Source: Collinsella sp. (GTDB lineage: Bacteria; Actinomycetota; Coriobacteriia; Coriobacteriales; Coriobacteriaceae). From it: a DNA stretch of 64,000 bases. Location: contig JAGZQO010000008.1 of assembly GCA_018382125.1 (NCBI GenBank), forward strand, positions 10,489 to 74,488. The letters run 5' to 3'. Below the pieces are notes generated by a model that saw only the letters and a program-made list of their open reading frames with translations, was not told the origin of the DNA and did not search any database. The position numbers and the translations under genes were made by a program. Shown piece after piece: positions 1 through 6,032 of the stretch; the stretch's first letter is position 1, and each line of letters opens with the position of its first letter.

Positions 1-42
1 TTCGTGCTGGCCTTCGTGCTGGACGATTGCGTCGATTGCCAT
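1..42 (-). CDS. Possible 5' end of a divergent gene, cut by window edge
   Basis: An open frame reads leftward from an ATG (complement of 40-42) for 14 codons (MAIDAIVQHEGQHE) and runs off the window. No convincing Shine-Dalgarno lies upstream, so it could be chance. The product cannot be guessed from so few residues. Confidence 0.25.
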   Translation of the reverse strand, partial: MAIDAIVQHEGQHE

Positions 43-57
43 AGATACGGTGGAACT

Positions 58-87
58 TTGGGTACTGGCGGTTTGGCACGCTAGAAT
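58..87 (+). promoter_or_regulatory. Weak candidate promoter for the D-aspartate ligase gene
   Basis: A TAGAAT -10-like box sits at 82-87 with a poor TTGGGT -35 match at 58-63 (18-base spacer). It is about 56 bases before the start codon, the only upstream gap, so some promoter is expected here. Confidence 0.35.
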
Positions 88-143
88 AAATCGGTTGCAC
101 TAAGACCGCCCGTTGTGCGGGCAGTTCACGATAGGAAGTTTCC

Positions 144-1400
144 ATGGCATTGCAGTTTACAGAGCGCGAGTTCATTCCCGTGCTGCTCGGTGGCGACATC
201 AACGCCTATTCGGTGGCGCGCGCCTTCTACGAGGAGTATCAGGTCAAGAGTCTGGTCTTTGGCAAGTATCAGACGGGCCCTGCGTATCGAAGCCAGATTA
301 TCGACTACACGCCCAACGTCGACATCGACACCATGCCCGTGATGCTCAAAATCGTCAATGGCATTGCCCAGGCGCATGCCGATAAGACGATTGTCCTGAT
401 GGGCTGCGGCGATAACTATGTTGCCCTGGTGGCTCAGGCAAAGGATGCCGATGAGCTGGCGGATAACATCGTCGCGCCCTACGCGCCCTACAGCATGCTC
501 GAGCAGTGCCAGAAGAAGGAGATCTTCTACGAGCTGTGCGAGAAACATGGCGTGCCCTATCCGCATACCTTTACCTTCACCATGGCGATGCTGAACGCCC
601 AAGGCGAGGCGCCTGCCGAAGTGCTCGACCAGATCGATTTTCCCTACCCGATGATTCTGAAGCCTTCTGACGGCATCATGTGGTGGCAGCACGAGTTCGA
701 GGGCCAGAAAAAGGCCTATGAGATTGCCGGCCGTGCCGAGCTGGAACAGGTCATTCGCGACTCGTATGCCAGCGGCTACACCGACGACCTGATCTTGCAG
801 GATCGCGTGCCCGGCAATGACGAGTACATGCGCGTGCTCACCAGTTATTCCGACCGCAACGGCAAGGTGCGCATGATGTGCCTGGGTCACGTGCTGCTCG
901 AGGAGCATCAGCCTCACGGTGTCGGCAACCACGCCTGTATCATCACCGAGCCCAATGACGAGCTCATGGGCGGCGTGCGCAAGTTGCTCGAGGACCTTCA
1001 CTTTGTGGGCTATTCCAACTTTGACGTTAAGTATGACGAGCGCGACGGCTCGTTTAAGTTCTTCGATTTCAACACGCGCCAAGGTCGCAGCAACTACTAC
1101 GTCACTAACAGCGGCTTTAACGTTGCCAAGTATGTGGTGGACGAGTATGTGTTCAACCGCCCGTTTGAGCCGGAGTTTGTGACGGCGCAGGACGAGGCGC
1201 TGTGGATGGTCGTCCCCATGGGCGTCGTCGACAAATACGTCAAGGATCCCGAGTTGCGCGCTAAGGTGCATCGCCTGGACAAGGAAGGCAAGGGCGCCGA
1301 CCCTTCGTTTATGAAGGGCGACTTTGTCTTTAACCGCTGGCTGCGCATGTGGCACACCAAGCTGCGCCACTTTAAGCTGTTCAAGACGTATTACAAGTAG
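144..1400 (+). CDS. ATP-grasp D-aspartate ligase (peptidoglycan cross-bridge)
   Basis: This 418-residue ATP-grasp protein resembles the D-aspartate ligase of Enterococcus faecium (AslFm), which uses ATP to join the beta-carboxyl of D-Asp to the side-chain amine of the peptidoglycan precursor. The N-terminus (FIPVLLGGDINAYSVARAFY) is typical of that group. An ATP-grasp lysine region lies near residues 170-175 (MILKPSD) and a metal/ATP-binding stretch near 308-315 (DFNTRQGR). The ATG at 144 follows AGGAAG. The next gene is an aspartate racemase, the same pairing known for the enterococcal enzyme, so substrate supply and use are side by side. The ATP-grasp fold is clear. The D-Asp specificity is inferred from similarity and context. 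Another carboxylate-amine ligase remains possible. Confidence 0.72.
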   Translation: MALQFTEREFIPVLLGGDINAYSVARAFYEEYQVKSLVFGKYQTGPAYRSQIIDYTPNVDIDTMPVMLKIVNGIAQAHADKTIVLMGCGDNYVALVAQAKDADELADNIVAPYAPYSMLEQCQKKEIFYELCEKHGVPYPHTFTFTMAMLNAQGEAPAEVLDQIDFPYPMILKPSDGIMWWQHEFEGQKKAYEIAGRAELEQVIRDSYASGYTDDLILQDRVPGNDEYMRVLTSYSDRNGKVRMMCLGHVLLEEHQPHGVGNHACIITEPNDELMGGVRKLLEDLHFVGYSNFDVKYDERDGSFKFFDFNTRQGRSNYYVTNSGFNVAKYVVDEYVFNRPFEPEFVTAQDEALWMVVPMGVVDKYVKDPELRAKVHRLDKEGKGADPSFMKGDFVFNRWLRMWHTKLRHFKLFKTYYK

Positions 1401-1484
1401 ATGAGTGCGGCGCCCGTCCGGTTTACATCGGGCGGGCGCGGGTATGATACGCGCAATTGCGCAAGCGTCACCAAGGAGGCGGCG

Positions 1485-2231
1485 ATGGAAAAGCTGGGAG
1501 TTATCGGCGGCATGGGCGCCGAGGCCACGTCGTATTACTACGACCAGGTGGTGCGCCATACGGCTGCTGCCTGCGATCAGGAACATATCGACATGGTGGT
1601 GCTCTCCAAGTCGACCATGCCCGACCGCACGCTTGCCATTAAGACCGGCGAGCATGCCGAGCTGCTGGCGACCATGAAAGAGTGTGCCCAGGCACTCGAG
1701 TCGCTGGGCTGTGCGCACATTGCCATTCCCTGCAACACGTCGCACTACTTCTACGACCAGATCCAGTCGTTTACGAAGGTGCCGATTATCCACATGCCGC
1801 GTGAGTCGGTGCGCTATGCCCTTGCGGGTGCGGTGATGGGGGAGTGCGAGTTCGACCCCAACCTGAGTATGCCGGCCGAGCCGGTGCACAAGATTGGCAT
1901 TATGGGCACCGACGGAACCGTGGGCGCGGGCGTCTACGGCCGCGAATGCGAGGCTGCGGGTGTTGAGGTCGTCTATCCCAGCGAGAAACGTCAGAACGAT
2001 GTGATGTCGCTTATCTACGATGATGTGAAGGCCGGACGTGAGCCCGATATGGATAAGTTCGACCGCGTGATGTGGGAGTTCGCCCGTAGCGGCTGCGACC
2101 GTGTCATTCTGGCCTGCACCGAGCTATCGGTGCTGCAGAAGTATCGAGAGATGCCCGAGATCACCCTCGATGCTATGGATGTCCTGGTGCGCGAATCCAT
2201 CATCCGCAGCGGCGTCCCCTACCGCCTCTAG
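1485..2231 (+). CDS. Aspartate/glutamate racemase family protein (likely aspartate racemase)
   Basis: A 248-residue member of the Asp/Glu racemase family, which interconverts L and D amino acids with two catalytic cysteines and no cofactor. It opens with LGVIGGMGAEAT and carries the two expected cysteines, C83 in IPCNTSH and C211 in ACTELS. The ATG at 1485 is chosen because AAGGAGG lies 8 bases upstream. The frame is open from 1401, but that longer start has no ribosome site. Its position just after the putative D-Asp ligase argues that it makes D-Asp for that enzyme. Glutamate racemase is less likely because the IGGMG start and CNTSH motif match aspartate racemases. Confidence 0.8.
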   Translation: MEKLGVIGGMGAEATSYYYDQVVRHTAAACDQEHIDMVVLSKSTMPDRTLAIKTGEHAELLATMKECAQALESLGCAHIAIPCNTSHYFYDQIQSFTKVPIIHMPRESVRYALAGAVMGECEFDPNLSMPAEPVHKIGIMGTDGTVGAGVYGRECEAAGVEVVYPSEKRQNDVMSLIYDDVKAGREPDMDKFDRVMWEFARSGCDRVILACTELSVLQKYREMPEITLDAMDVLVRESIIRSGVPYRL

Positions 2232-2249
2232 CTTCCGACCCGTCAAAAA

Positions 2250-2267
2250 GGGACAGGTTAATTTTGG
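2250..2267 (+). repeat. GGGACAGGTTAATTTTGG motif, possible REP-like fragment
   Basis: An 18-base intergenic motif beginning GGGACAGGTTA. A related sequence (GGGGTCAGGTTAGTTTGC) occurs at 34011-34028, and GGGAC-headed arms recur at 4869, 18880, 22482 and 39051. It looks like a remnant of a dispersed element, but two loosely matching copies are weak evidence. Confidence 0.3.
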
Positions 2268-2290
2268 TAGGTTTTATCTGGTGAAACAAT

Positions 2291-2328
2291 AAAGGCCTCG
2301 GCTCGTTTGGTGCGAGCCGAGGCCTTTT
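2291..2328. terminator. Bidirectional intrinsic terminator
   Basis: A 15-bp perfect stem (AAAGGCCTCGGCTCG and its complement) closes a 7-base loop. It has T-runs on both strands, so it can end the racemase transcript (plus) and the ECF operon (minus), whose last gene stops at 2357. Confidence 0.9.
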
Positions 2329-2356
2329 GCGTTGGGCGGTTGCTGTCGGTGGCGAA

Positions 2357-3103
2357 CTAGAACAGGAAGCCGATGGCGATGAGGGCGATGCTGACGATGA
2401 GTGCGGCGATGTCCAGGCCCTTGATGGGGTAGCGCTTGTACGAGCTGGCGCGCGTGCGCAGATAGAAGCCGCGCTGTTCTGCCGCCAAGGCCGTGGCATC
2501 GGTCTTGCCCACGCTCGAGATGAGCAGCGGCACACACAGTGGCAACATGAGCTTAAGCTTCTTGATAGGGTTCTTGGTGTCGTACTCGACGCCGCGCGCG
2601 GTCTGCGCTTCCATGATGGCGTTCATCTCCTGACCAAACACCGGCACAAAGCGCAGCGCCGTGGTAAAGGTGAAGGCATAGCGATACGGTACGTGCAGCA
2701 CCTCGACGCAGGCGTTGGCAAGGTCGTTGAGCTTGGTCACCATAAGCATCAGGATGAGCGGTAGCGCCACGCCCAGCAGGCGCAGGCAGGCCTTCGATCC
2801 GGTAGCGAGGCCCGTGTCGGTGATGAAGCCCCATACCACGTTGCCATCGCGCATAAAGGCAAGCTGCAGCACCAGCATGATAAGCGCGAGCGGAATCAGC
2901 AGCTTGAGCAACGAGAGCAGGCGATCGACGACGCCGGCGTAGGCGCCCAGCGCAAGCGTGAGCGCCAAAAAGCCCAACAGCGCCACATAGGTGTCGGACA
3001 AGAAGATGCCGATGATGATGGCGGCGGCGAGGCCCAGCTTGACGACGGGGTTCAGGCGATGCAGCAGCGTGTCGCCCGGCATGTAGTCGATGACGTTAAC
3101 CAC
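2357..3103 (-). CDS. ecfT: ECF transporter transmembrane component EcfT
   Basis: EcfT is the membrane scaffold that couples the ECF ATPases to the substrate-binding S component. This 248-residue protein starts with the usual YMPGDTLLHRLNPVVK segment, has about five to six hydrophobic segments and keeps the coupling motifs TARGVEY and AAEQRGFY. The GTG at 3103 (complement) is preferred because AAGGAGA precedes it. It overlaps the stop of the ATPase gene, implying translational coupling. An upstream ATG at 3136 would add 11 residues without a better ribosome site. It is last in the leader-S-A-T operon, and a strong terminator follows at 2291-2328. Confidence 0.88.
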   Translation of the reverse strand: MVNVIDYMPGDTLLHRLNPVVKLGLAAAIIIGIFLSDTYVALLGFLALTLALGAYAGVVDRLLSLLKLLIPLALIMLVLQLAFMRDGNVVWGFITDTGLATGSKACLRLLGVALPLILMLMVTKLNDLANACVEVLHVPYRYAFTFTTALRFVPVFGQEMNAIMEAQTARGVEYDTKNPIKKLKLMLPLCVPLLISSVGKTDATALAAEQRGFYLRTRASSYKRYPIKGLDIAALIVSIALIAIGFLF

Positions 3104-4847
3104 GACGGACCATCTCCTTGGTAATTCGAACGACATCGGTGACCTCGCTCACCTGCGCAAAAGCGGGCGAGACGGAAGATGCCAGACGGTGCGAGAGTTC
3201 AATAACCTGGGGAGGCTCCACGTAGGCACGCCGCATGAGATCGATGTTCGAGAATAGCTCGTGCGTGCGGCCGCGGTCGAGGATGCGACCGTCGGCCATT
3301 ACCACAATGCGCTCGGCAAAATCCGAGACGACTTCCATATCGTGGCAGACCATGATAACGGCGCAACCGCGCTCGGCCATGGTACGCACCGTTTCCATGA
3401 CGGTCATGCACTCGCGGTAATCAAGGCCGCTCGTGGGCTCGTCGAGCACCACGATTTTGGGCTCTACGACCACGACGGAGGCGAGTGCCACCATTTGTCG
3501 CTGGCCGCGCGAAAGCGAGAAAGGCGCCTCGTCGGCCGGCAAGCCAAAGCGGTCGATGACGAGTTGGGCACGACGCAGAGCCTCGGCGCGGTCCATGCCG
3601 CCAAGCTCCAAGCCAAAGGCGACCTCGTCGAGCACGGTGTCCTTGCAGATCTGGCGGTCGGGGTTTTGGAAGAGGGTCGCGACCTCGCGAGCGATGCGGC
3701 TCGTGGGAACGGCTGCGGTATCCAGTCCCGTGACGCGCACGCTGCCCGAGGCGGGCTTAAGCAGGCCTGTGAGCAGTTTGGTGAGCGTGGTCTTGCCGGC
3801 GCCGTTTTGGCCGACGATGCCCACGAGCTCGCCAGGATAGAGCGTCAGGCTAAGGTCGTGTACGGCGGCTCCGCCATTGGGATAGGCAAACTCAACATGG
3901 TCGAAGGTGAGTACGGGTTCGGCGTCCTTGGCATGAGGACGCAACGACGGTGCATGCGGGGAACCGGCGGGCGCCTGGGCTTCGATAGCCGCGTGTGCGG
4001 GGTCGACGATGCCCGAAATCAGGCGCTCGGCCTCATCGACATCCAAGCAGGGGGTGCCGCTTACCAGGCCATCGGTTTCGAGGCTATTGAAGATACGCGT
4101 GACGCGAGGGCAGTCGACGCCGATGGCACGGAGCTCGTCGGTATGCGCGAAGACCTCGTGTGGCTCGCCCTGCAGCGCGATTTCGCCATGATTGAGCACG
4201 AGCACGCGGTTGCAGTACTCCGAAAGCAGGGCGACCTTTTGCTCAACGGCGACGATGGTGATGCCGAGTGCACGGTTGGCCTCACGCAGGGTCTCGAAAA
4301 CCAGCGTGGAGCTGGCGGGGTCGAGTGCCGCGGTGGGCTCGTCGAGAACCAAGACGCGCGGACGCATGGCGAGGATGGCGGCGATGGCCACTTTTTGCTT
4401 CTGTCCGCCCGAGAGGGTGGCGATCTCGCGGTCGCGCAGGTCGCTGATGCCGACGGTCTCGAGCGTTTCGCTCACGCGCTGCTCGATCTGGTCGTGGGGA
4501 ACGCCAAAGTTCTCGAGGCCAAAGAGCATCTCGTCCTCGACGACCGAAGCGACCATCTGCGTGTCGATATCCTGCAGCACACTGCCGACGATTTGCGAGA
4601 CGTCGGTGAGCGAGACTTCGCAGGTGTCGTGGCCGTCGACCATGACGGACCCAAAGAACGTGCCGGTGTAGTGGTGGGGCACGGCACCCGACAGGCAGGC
4701 GGCAAGCGTGGACTTGCCGGCGCCCGAGGGCCCGATGATGCCGATGAAATCTCCCTTGTTCACGCTGAGCGAGATGTGGCTGAGCGCCTGCTCGGTCTGC
4801 GTGCCATAGGAGAACGAGACATCGTCGACGTTGATGATCGTTTCCAT
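3096..4847 (-). CDS. ecfA: Fused double-domain ECF ATPase (EcfA1-EcfA2)
   Basis: A 583-residue protein with two complete ABC ATPase domains in one chain. Domain 1 has Walker A GPSGAGKST (39-47), signature LSGGQ (145-149) and Walker B VLVLDE (165-170). Domain 2 has GQNGAGKTT (346-354), a variant signature LSRGQ (about 444-448) and IVVLDE (465-470). A Pro/Ala linker of about 30 residues near 285-310 joins them. It would energise the EcfT/S-component pair encoded on either side. Many ECF modules use two separate ATPases, so this is a fused form. The ATG at 4847 has AAAGG upstream. Neither the bound S component nor the substrate can be read from the ATPase itself. Confidence 0.9.
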   Translation of the reverse strand: METIINVDDVSFSYGTQTEQALSHISLSVNKGDFIGIIGPSGAGKSTLAACLSGAVPHHYTGTFFGSVMVDGHDTCEVSLTDVSQIVGSVLQDIDTQMVASVVEDEMLFGLENFGVPHDQIEQRVSETLETVGISDLRDREIATLSGGQKQKVAIAAILAMRPRVLVLDEPTAALDPASSTLVFETLREANRALGITIVAVEQKVALLSEYCNRVLVLNHGEIALQGEPHEVFAHTDELRAIGVDCPRVTRIFNSLETDGLVSGTPCLDVDEAERLISGIVDPAHAAIEAQAPAGSPHAPSLRPHAKDAEPVLTFDHVEFAYPNGGAAVHDLSLTLYPGELVGIVGQNGAGKTTLTKLLTGLLKPASGSVRVTGLDTAAVPTSRIAREVATLFQNPDRQICKDTVLDEVAFGLELGGMDRAEALRRAQLVIDRFGLPADEAPFSLSRGQRQMVALASVVVVEPKIVVLDEPTSGLDYRECMTVMETVRTMAERGCAVIMVCHDMEVVSDFAERIVVMADGRILDRGRTHELFSNIDLMRRAYVEPPQVIELSHRLASSVSPAFAQVSEVTDVVRITKEMVRRG

Positions 4848-4867
4848 GGATACCTTTCATAGTCATT

Positions 4868-4931
4868 GGGGACAGTCTTAAATGACCAGTTGTTTAAGAC
4901 CGTCCCAAAAAAGTTCGTTGTTTGGGACGGT
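4868..4931. repeat. Three-armed GGGAC palindromic repeat in the ECF operon
   Basis: Arms at 4869-4882 (GGGACAGTCTTAAA), 4893-4906 (TTTAAGACCGTCCC) and 4921-4931 (TTTGGGACGGT). The first two pair with one mismatch. The second (4899-4909) pairs perfectly over 11 bp with the third. The middle arm can therefore form either of two exclusive hairpins. It lies between the S-component and ATPase genes, just before the ATPase ribosome site. It resembles REP-type intergenic repeats. A regulatory switch is possible but unsupported. Confidence 0.55.
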
Positions 4932-4953
4932 CTTTGGTGGTGAAGCACGGAGA

Positions 4954-5054
4954 CGGCTTTACGAGGGGGCCCAGGTTGGCGCGAAAGAGGAGCGAAGCGT
5001 ACTTGGGTACGCGAGCGACGAATGAACGCCAAGATGGGGTGGCTCGTAAAGCCG
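4954..5054. repeat. Nested-stem structured element, copy 1 (conserved loops, variable stems)
   Basis: Outer stem of 12 perfect bp (4954-4965 with 5043-5054), then a 4-bp stem (CCCA/TGGG), a GG/GA internal loop, a 6-bp stem TTGGCG/CGCCAA (4976-4981 with 5027-5032), and an apical GCGTAC-TTGG-GTACGC hairpin (4997-5012). The asymmetric loop holds GAAAGAGGAG on one side and CGACGAATGAA on the other. The same loops with entirely different stems occur at 33854-33951. It begins 6 bases after the S-component stop codon, within the operon transcript. Function unknown. Confidence 0.75.
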
Positions 5055-5060
5055 AGCGGG

Positions 5061-5633
5061 TTAGTTGAGCCTAAGGGCCTTCTGGATGGGCAGGTAGAGG
5101 GCGCCGACCAGAATGGCGTTAAAGACGGCGGTCATGGCGACGACGGGCAACATGGCGGCGGCGAGCTCGCCTACCACGCCGAGCATGGCCATCTTGATGA
5201 CCATGAAGATGACGCCGGAGACAAAGGTGGTCAGGAAGGTTGCAACAATGGCGACGGCAGGCTTGACCTGACCGTTCTTGCCGGCGGCGTTGACGATGCC
5301 GGCCATGAGCATGGCGGCGATGCCCTCGGCGGCAAAATCGACGAACGGCGAAGTGGTGGTGATCTGGATCACGGCAGCCGAGATGAGGCCGATGACGAGC
5401 GCTTGGCCGATGTTAGGGCGAACGACCAGGATGGTGAGGCAGAAGGCCGAGATGATGAACTCGGGGCTGATCATGCCGCCCGAGATGCCCGAGATGGCCT
5501 TGCCGACGGTGAAGTTGAGGATGAAGCCTGCAGCGAGCAGGATGGCGAGCAGGACGAGAGCGCGGACGTCGAGTTTGCCGCGGTCGGCGGTCTGGACGGT
5601 GCGGGGCTGGGCGGCGGTGGTGTTCTGAGACAT
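5061..5633 (-). CDS. ECF transporter S component, probably for tryptophan (TrpP-like)
   Basis: A 190-residue, very hydrophobic protein with about five to six membrane segments, the size and shape of an ECF substrate-binding S component. It is followed by the ATPase and EcfT genes, a group I ECF operon. Residues 50-65 contain GGMISPEF and a QALVIGLISAAVIQITTTSP stretch follows, broadly like TrpP-type S components. The strongest clue to substrate is upstream: a short leader peptide with three successive Trp codons and a terminator. The ATG at 5633 has AAAGGA upstream and is preferred to the ATG at 5663. The S-component role is fairly secure. The tryptophan specificity is inferred. Confidence 0.72.
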   Translation of the reverse strand: MSQNTTAAQPRTVQTADRGKLDVRALVLLAILLAAGFILNFTVGKAISGISGGMISPEFIISAFCLTILVVRPNIGQALVIGLISAAVIQITTTSPFVDFAAEGIAAMLMAGIVNAAGKNGQVKPAVAIVATFLTTFVSGVIFMVIKMAMLGVVGELAAAMLPVVAMTAVFNAILVGALYLPIQKALRLN

Positions 5634-5680
5634 GGTGAAAATCCTTTCGGAATGGGGGTGCAAGAGAAAAGCGGAGGCGC

Positions 5681-5809
5681 GTGATGCGAATGCGATCGGG
5701 CTCGAGATAGAAAAAGGCCCCCGGTCGAAACCGGAGGCCTTCCAATCACCTAGAGCGCAAAAACAGGCGTGAGGGACTCACTGTCGACCGATCGTATTCG
5801 CATCACGCC
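5681..5809 (-). promoter_or_regulatory. Leader RNA with long inverted repeat flanking the attenuator
   Basis: Arms of 21 bases at 5789-5809 (just after the Trp codons on the minus strand) and 5681-5701 (beyond the terminator) pair at 20 of 21 positions, enclosing the terminator. A second, shorter option pairs CGGTCGA of the leader with TCGACCG in the loop and 3' arm of the terminator, a possible antiterminator. Mutually exclusive folds of this kind are what transcription attenuation uses. Folding was judged by eye. Confidence 0.55.
5711..5743 (-). terminator. Attenuator terminator before the S-component gene
   Basis: On the minus strand AAGGCCTCCGGT, a TTCG loop and ACCGGGGGCCTT are followed by a T-run. 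It lies between the leader peptide stop and the S-component start, so it can stop transcription before the operon. The loop and 3' arm are complementary to part of the leader. Confidence 0.8.
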
Positions 5810-5846
5810 ACCACCAGTTGTTGAGAGACTTCATCGTGTTCTTCAT
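5778..5846 (-). CDS. Trp-rich leader peptide (22 residues) controlling the ECF operon
   Basis: An ATG at 5846 (complement) with GAAAGGAG nine bases upstream opens a 22-codon frame: MKNTMKSLNN, then three Trp codons (complement of 5808-5816), then RDANTIGRQ and TGA. A run of regulatory codons just before an intrinsic terminator is the hallmark of ribosome-mediated attenuation. When charged tRNA-Trp is scarce the ribosome should stall at residues 11-13 and favour readthrough into the transporter genes. The frame is too short for normal gene callers. The WWW run, good ribosome site and downstream terminator together make it convincing. Confidence 0.85.
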   Translation of the reverse strand: MKNTMKSLNNWWWRDANTIGRQ

Positions 5847-5904
5847 GTCGGTGGCTCCTTTCGTGATGCCGTGGCGCGGTCGCACCTAGTTGCTGTTGCG
5901 CTGC

Positions 5905-5910
5905 ACTATA
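5905..5910 (-). promoter_or_regulatory. Candidate -10 box for the Trp leader transcript
   Basis: TATAGT on the minus strand, about 60 bases before the leader peptide start. No good -35 is visible 16-18 bases further up. A small GCACA...TGTGC inverted repeat overlaps the region. Confidence 0.35.
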
Positions 5911-5954
5911 GCACAGCGAAGTGTGTGCGGGGAAATCTTTTTAAAAAGATTTCA

Positions 5955-6025
5955 GGCGGGTTTCCCGCCGGTCAAAAGAGCGGGCTGAGCGGGCGAGGCT
6001 GCCATTGCTGCCTTGCCCGCTCAGC
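5955..6025 (-). terminator. Terminator region after the C69 peptidase gene
   Basis: A stem of about 16 bp with a few mismatches (5984-5999 with 6011-6025, containing GCTGAGCGGGC) follows the peptidase stop on the minus strand and is trailed by CTCTTTTGA. A second hairpin, GGCGGG-TTT-CCCGCC at 5955-5969, and a 20-bp AT-rich palindrome at 5933-5952 follow, insulating the downstream Trp-leader operon. Confidence 0.65.
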
Positions 6026-6032
6026 TAGGACG

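Noticed and set aside
1411..1438. CGCCCG...CGGGCG hairpin between ligase and racemase as terminator
   Set aside because: Only 6 bp with a 12-base loop and no T-run. It may equally be part of a weak promoter (TATGAT at 1443).
126..1889. 587-codon open frame on the minus strand
   Set aside because: It is the antisense shadow of the D-Asp ligase and racemase genes, which have ribosome sites and clear family motifs. Long antisense frames are common in this GC-rich DNA.
3261..4862. 533-codon plus-strand frame over the ECF ATPase gene
   Set aside because: Antisense shadow. The minus-strand product has two full sets of ABC motifs.
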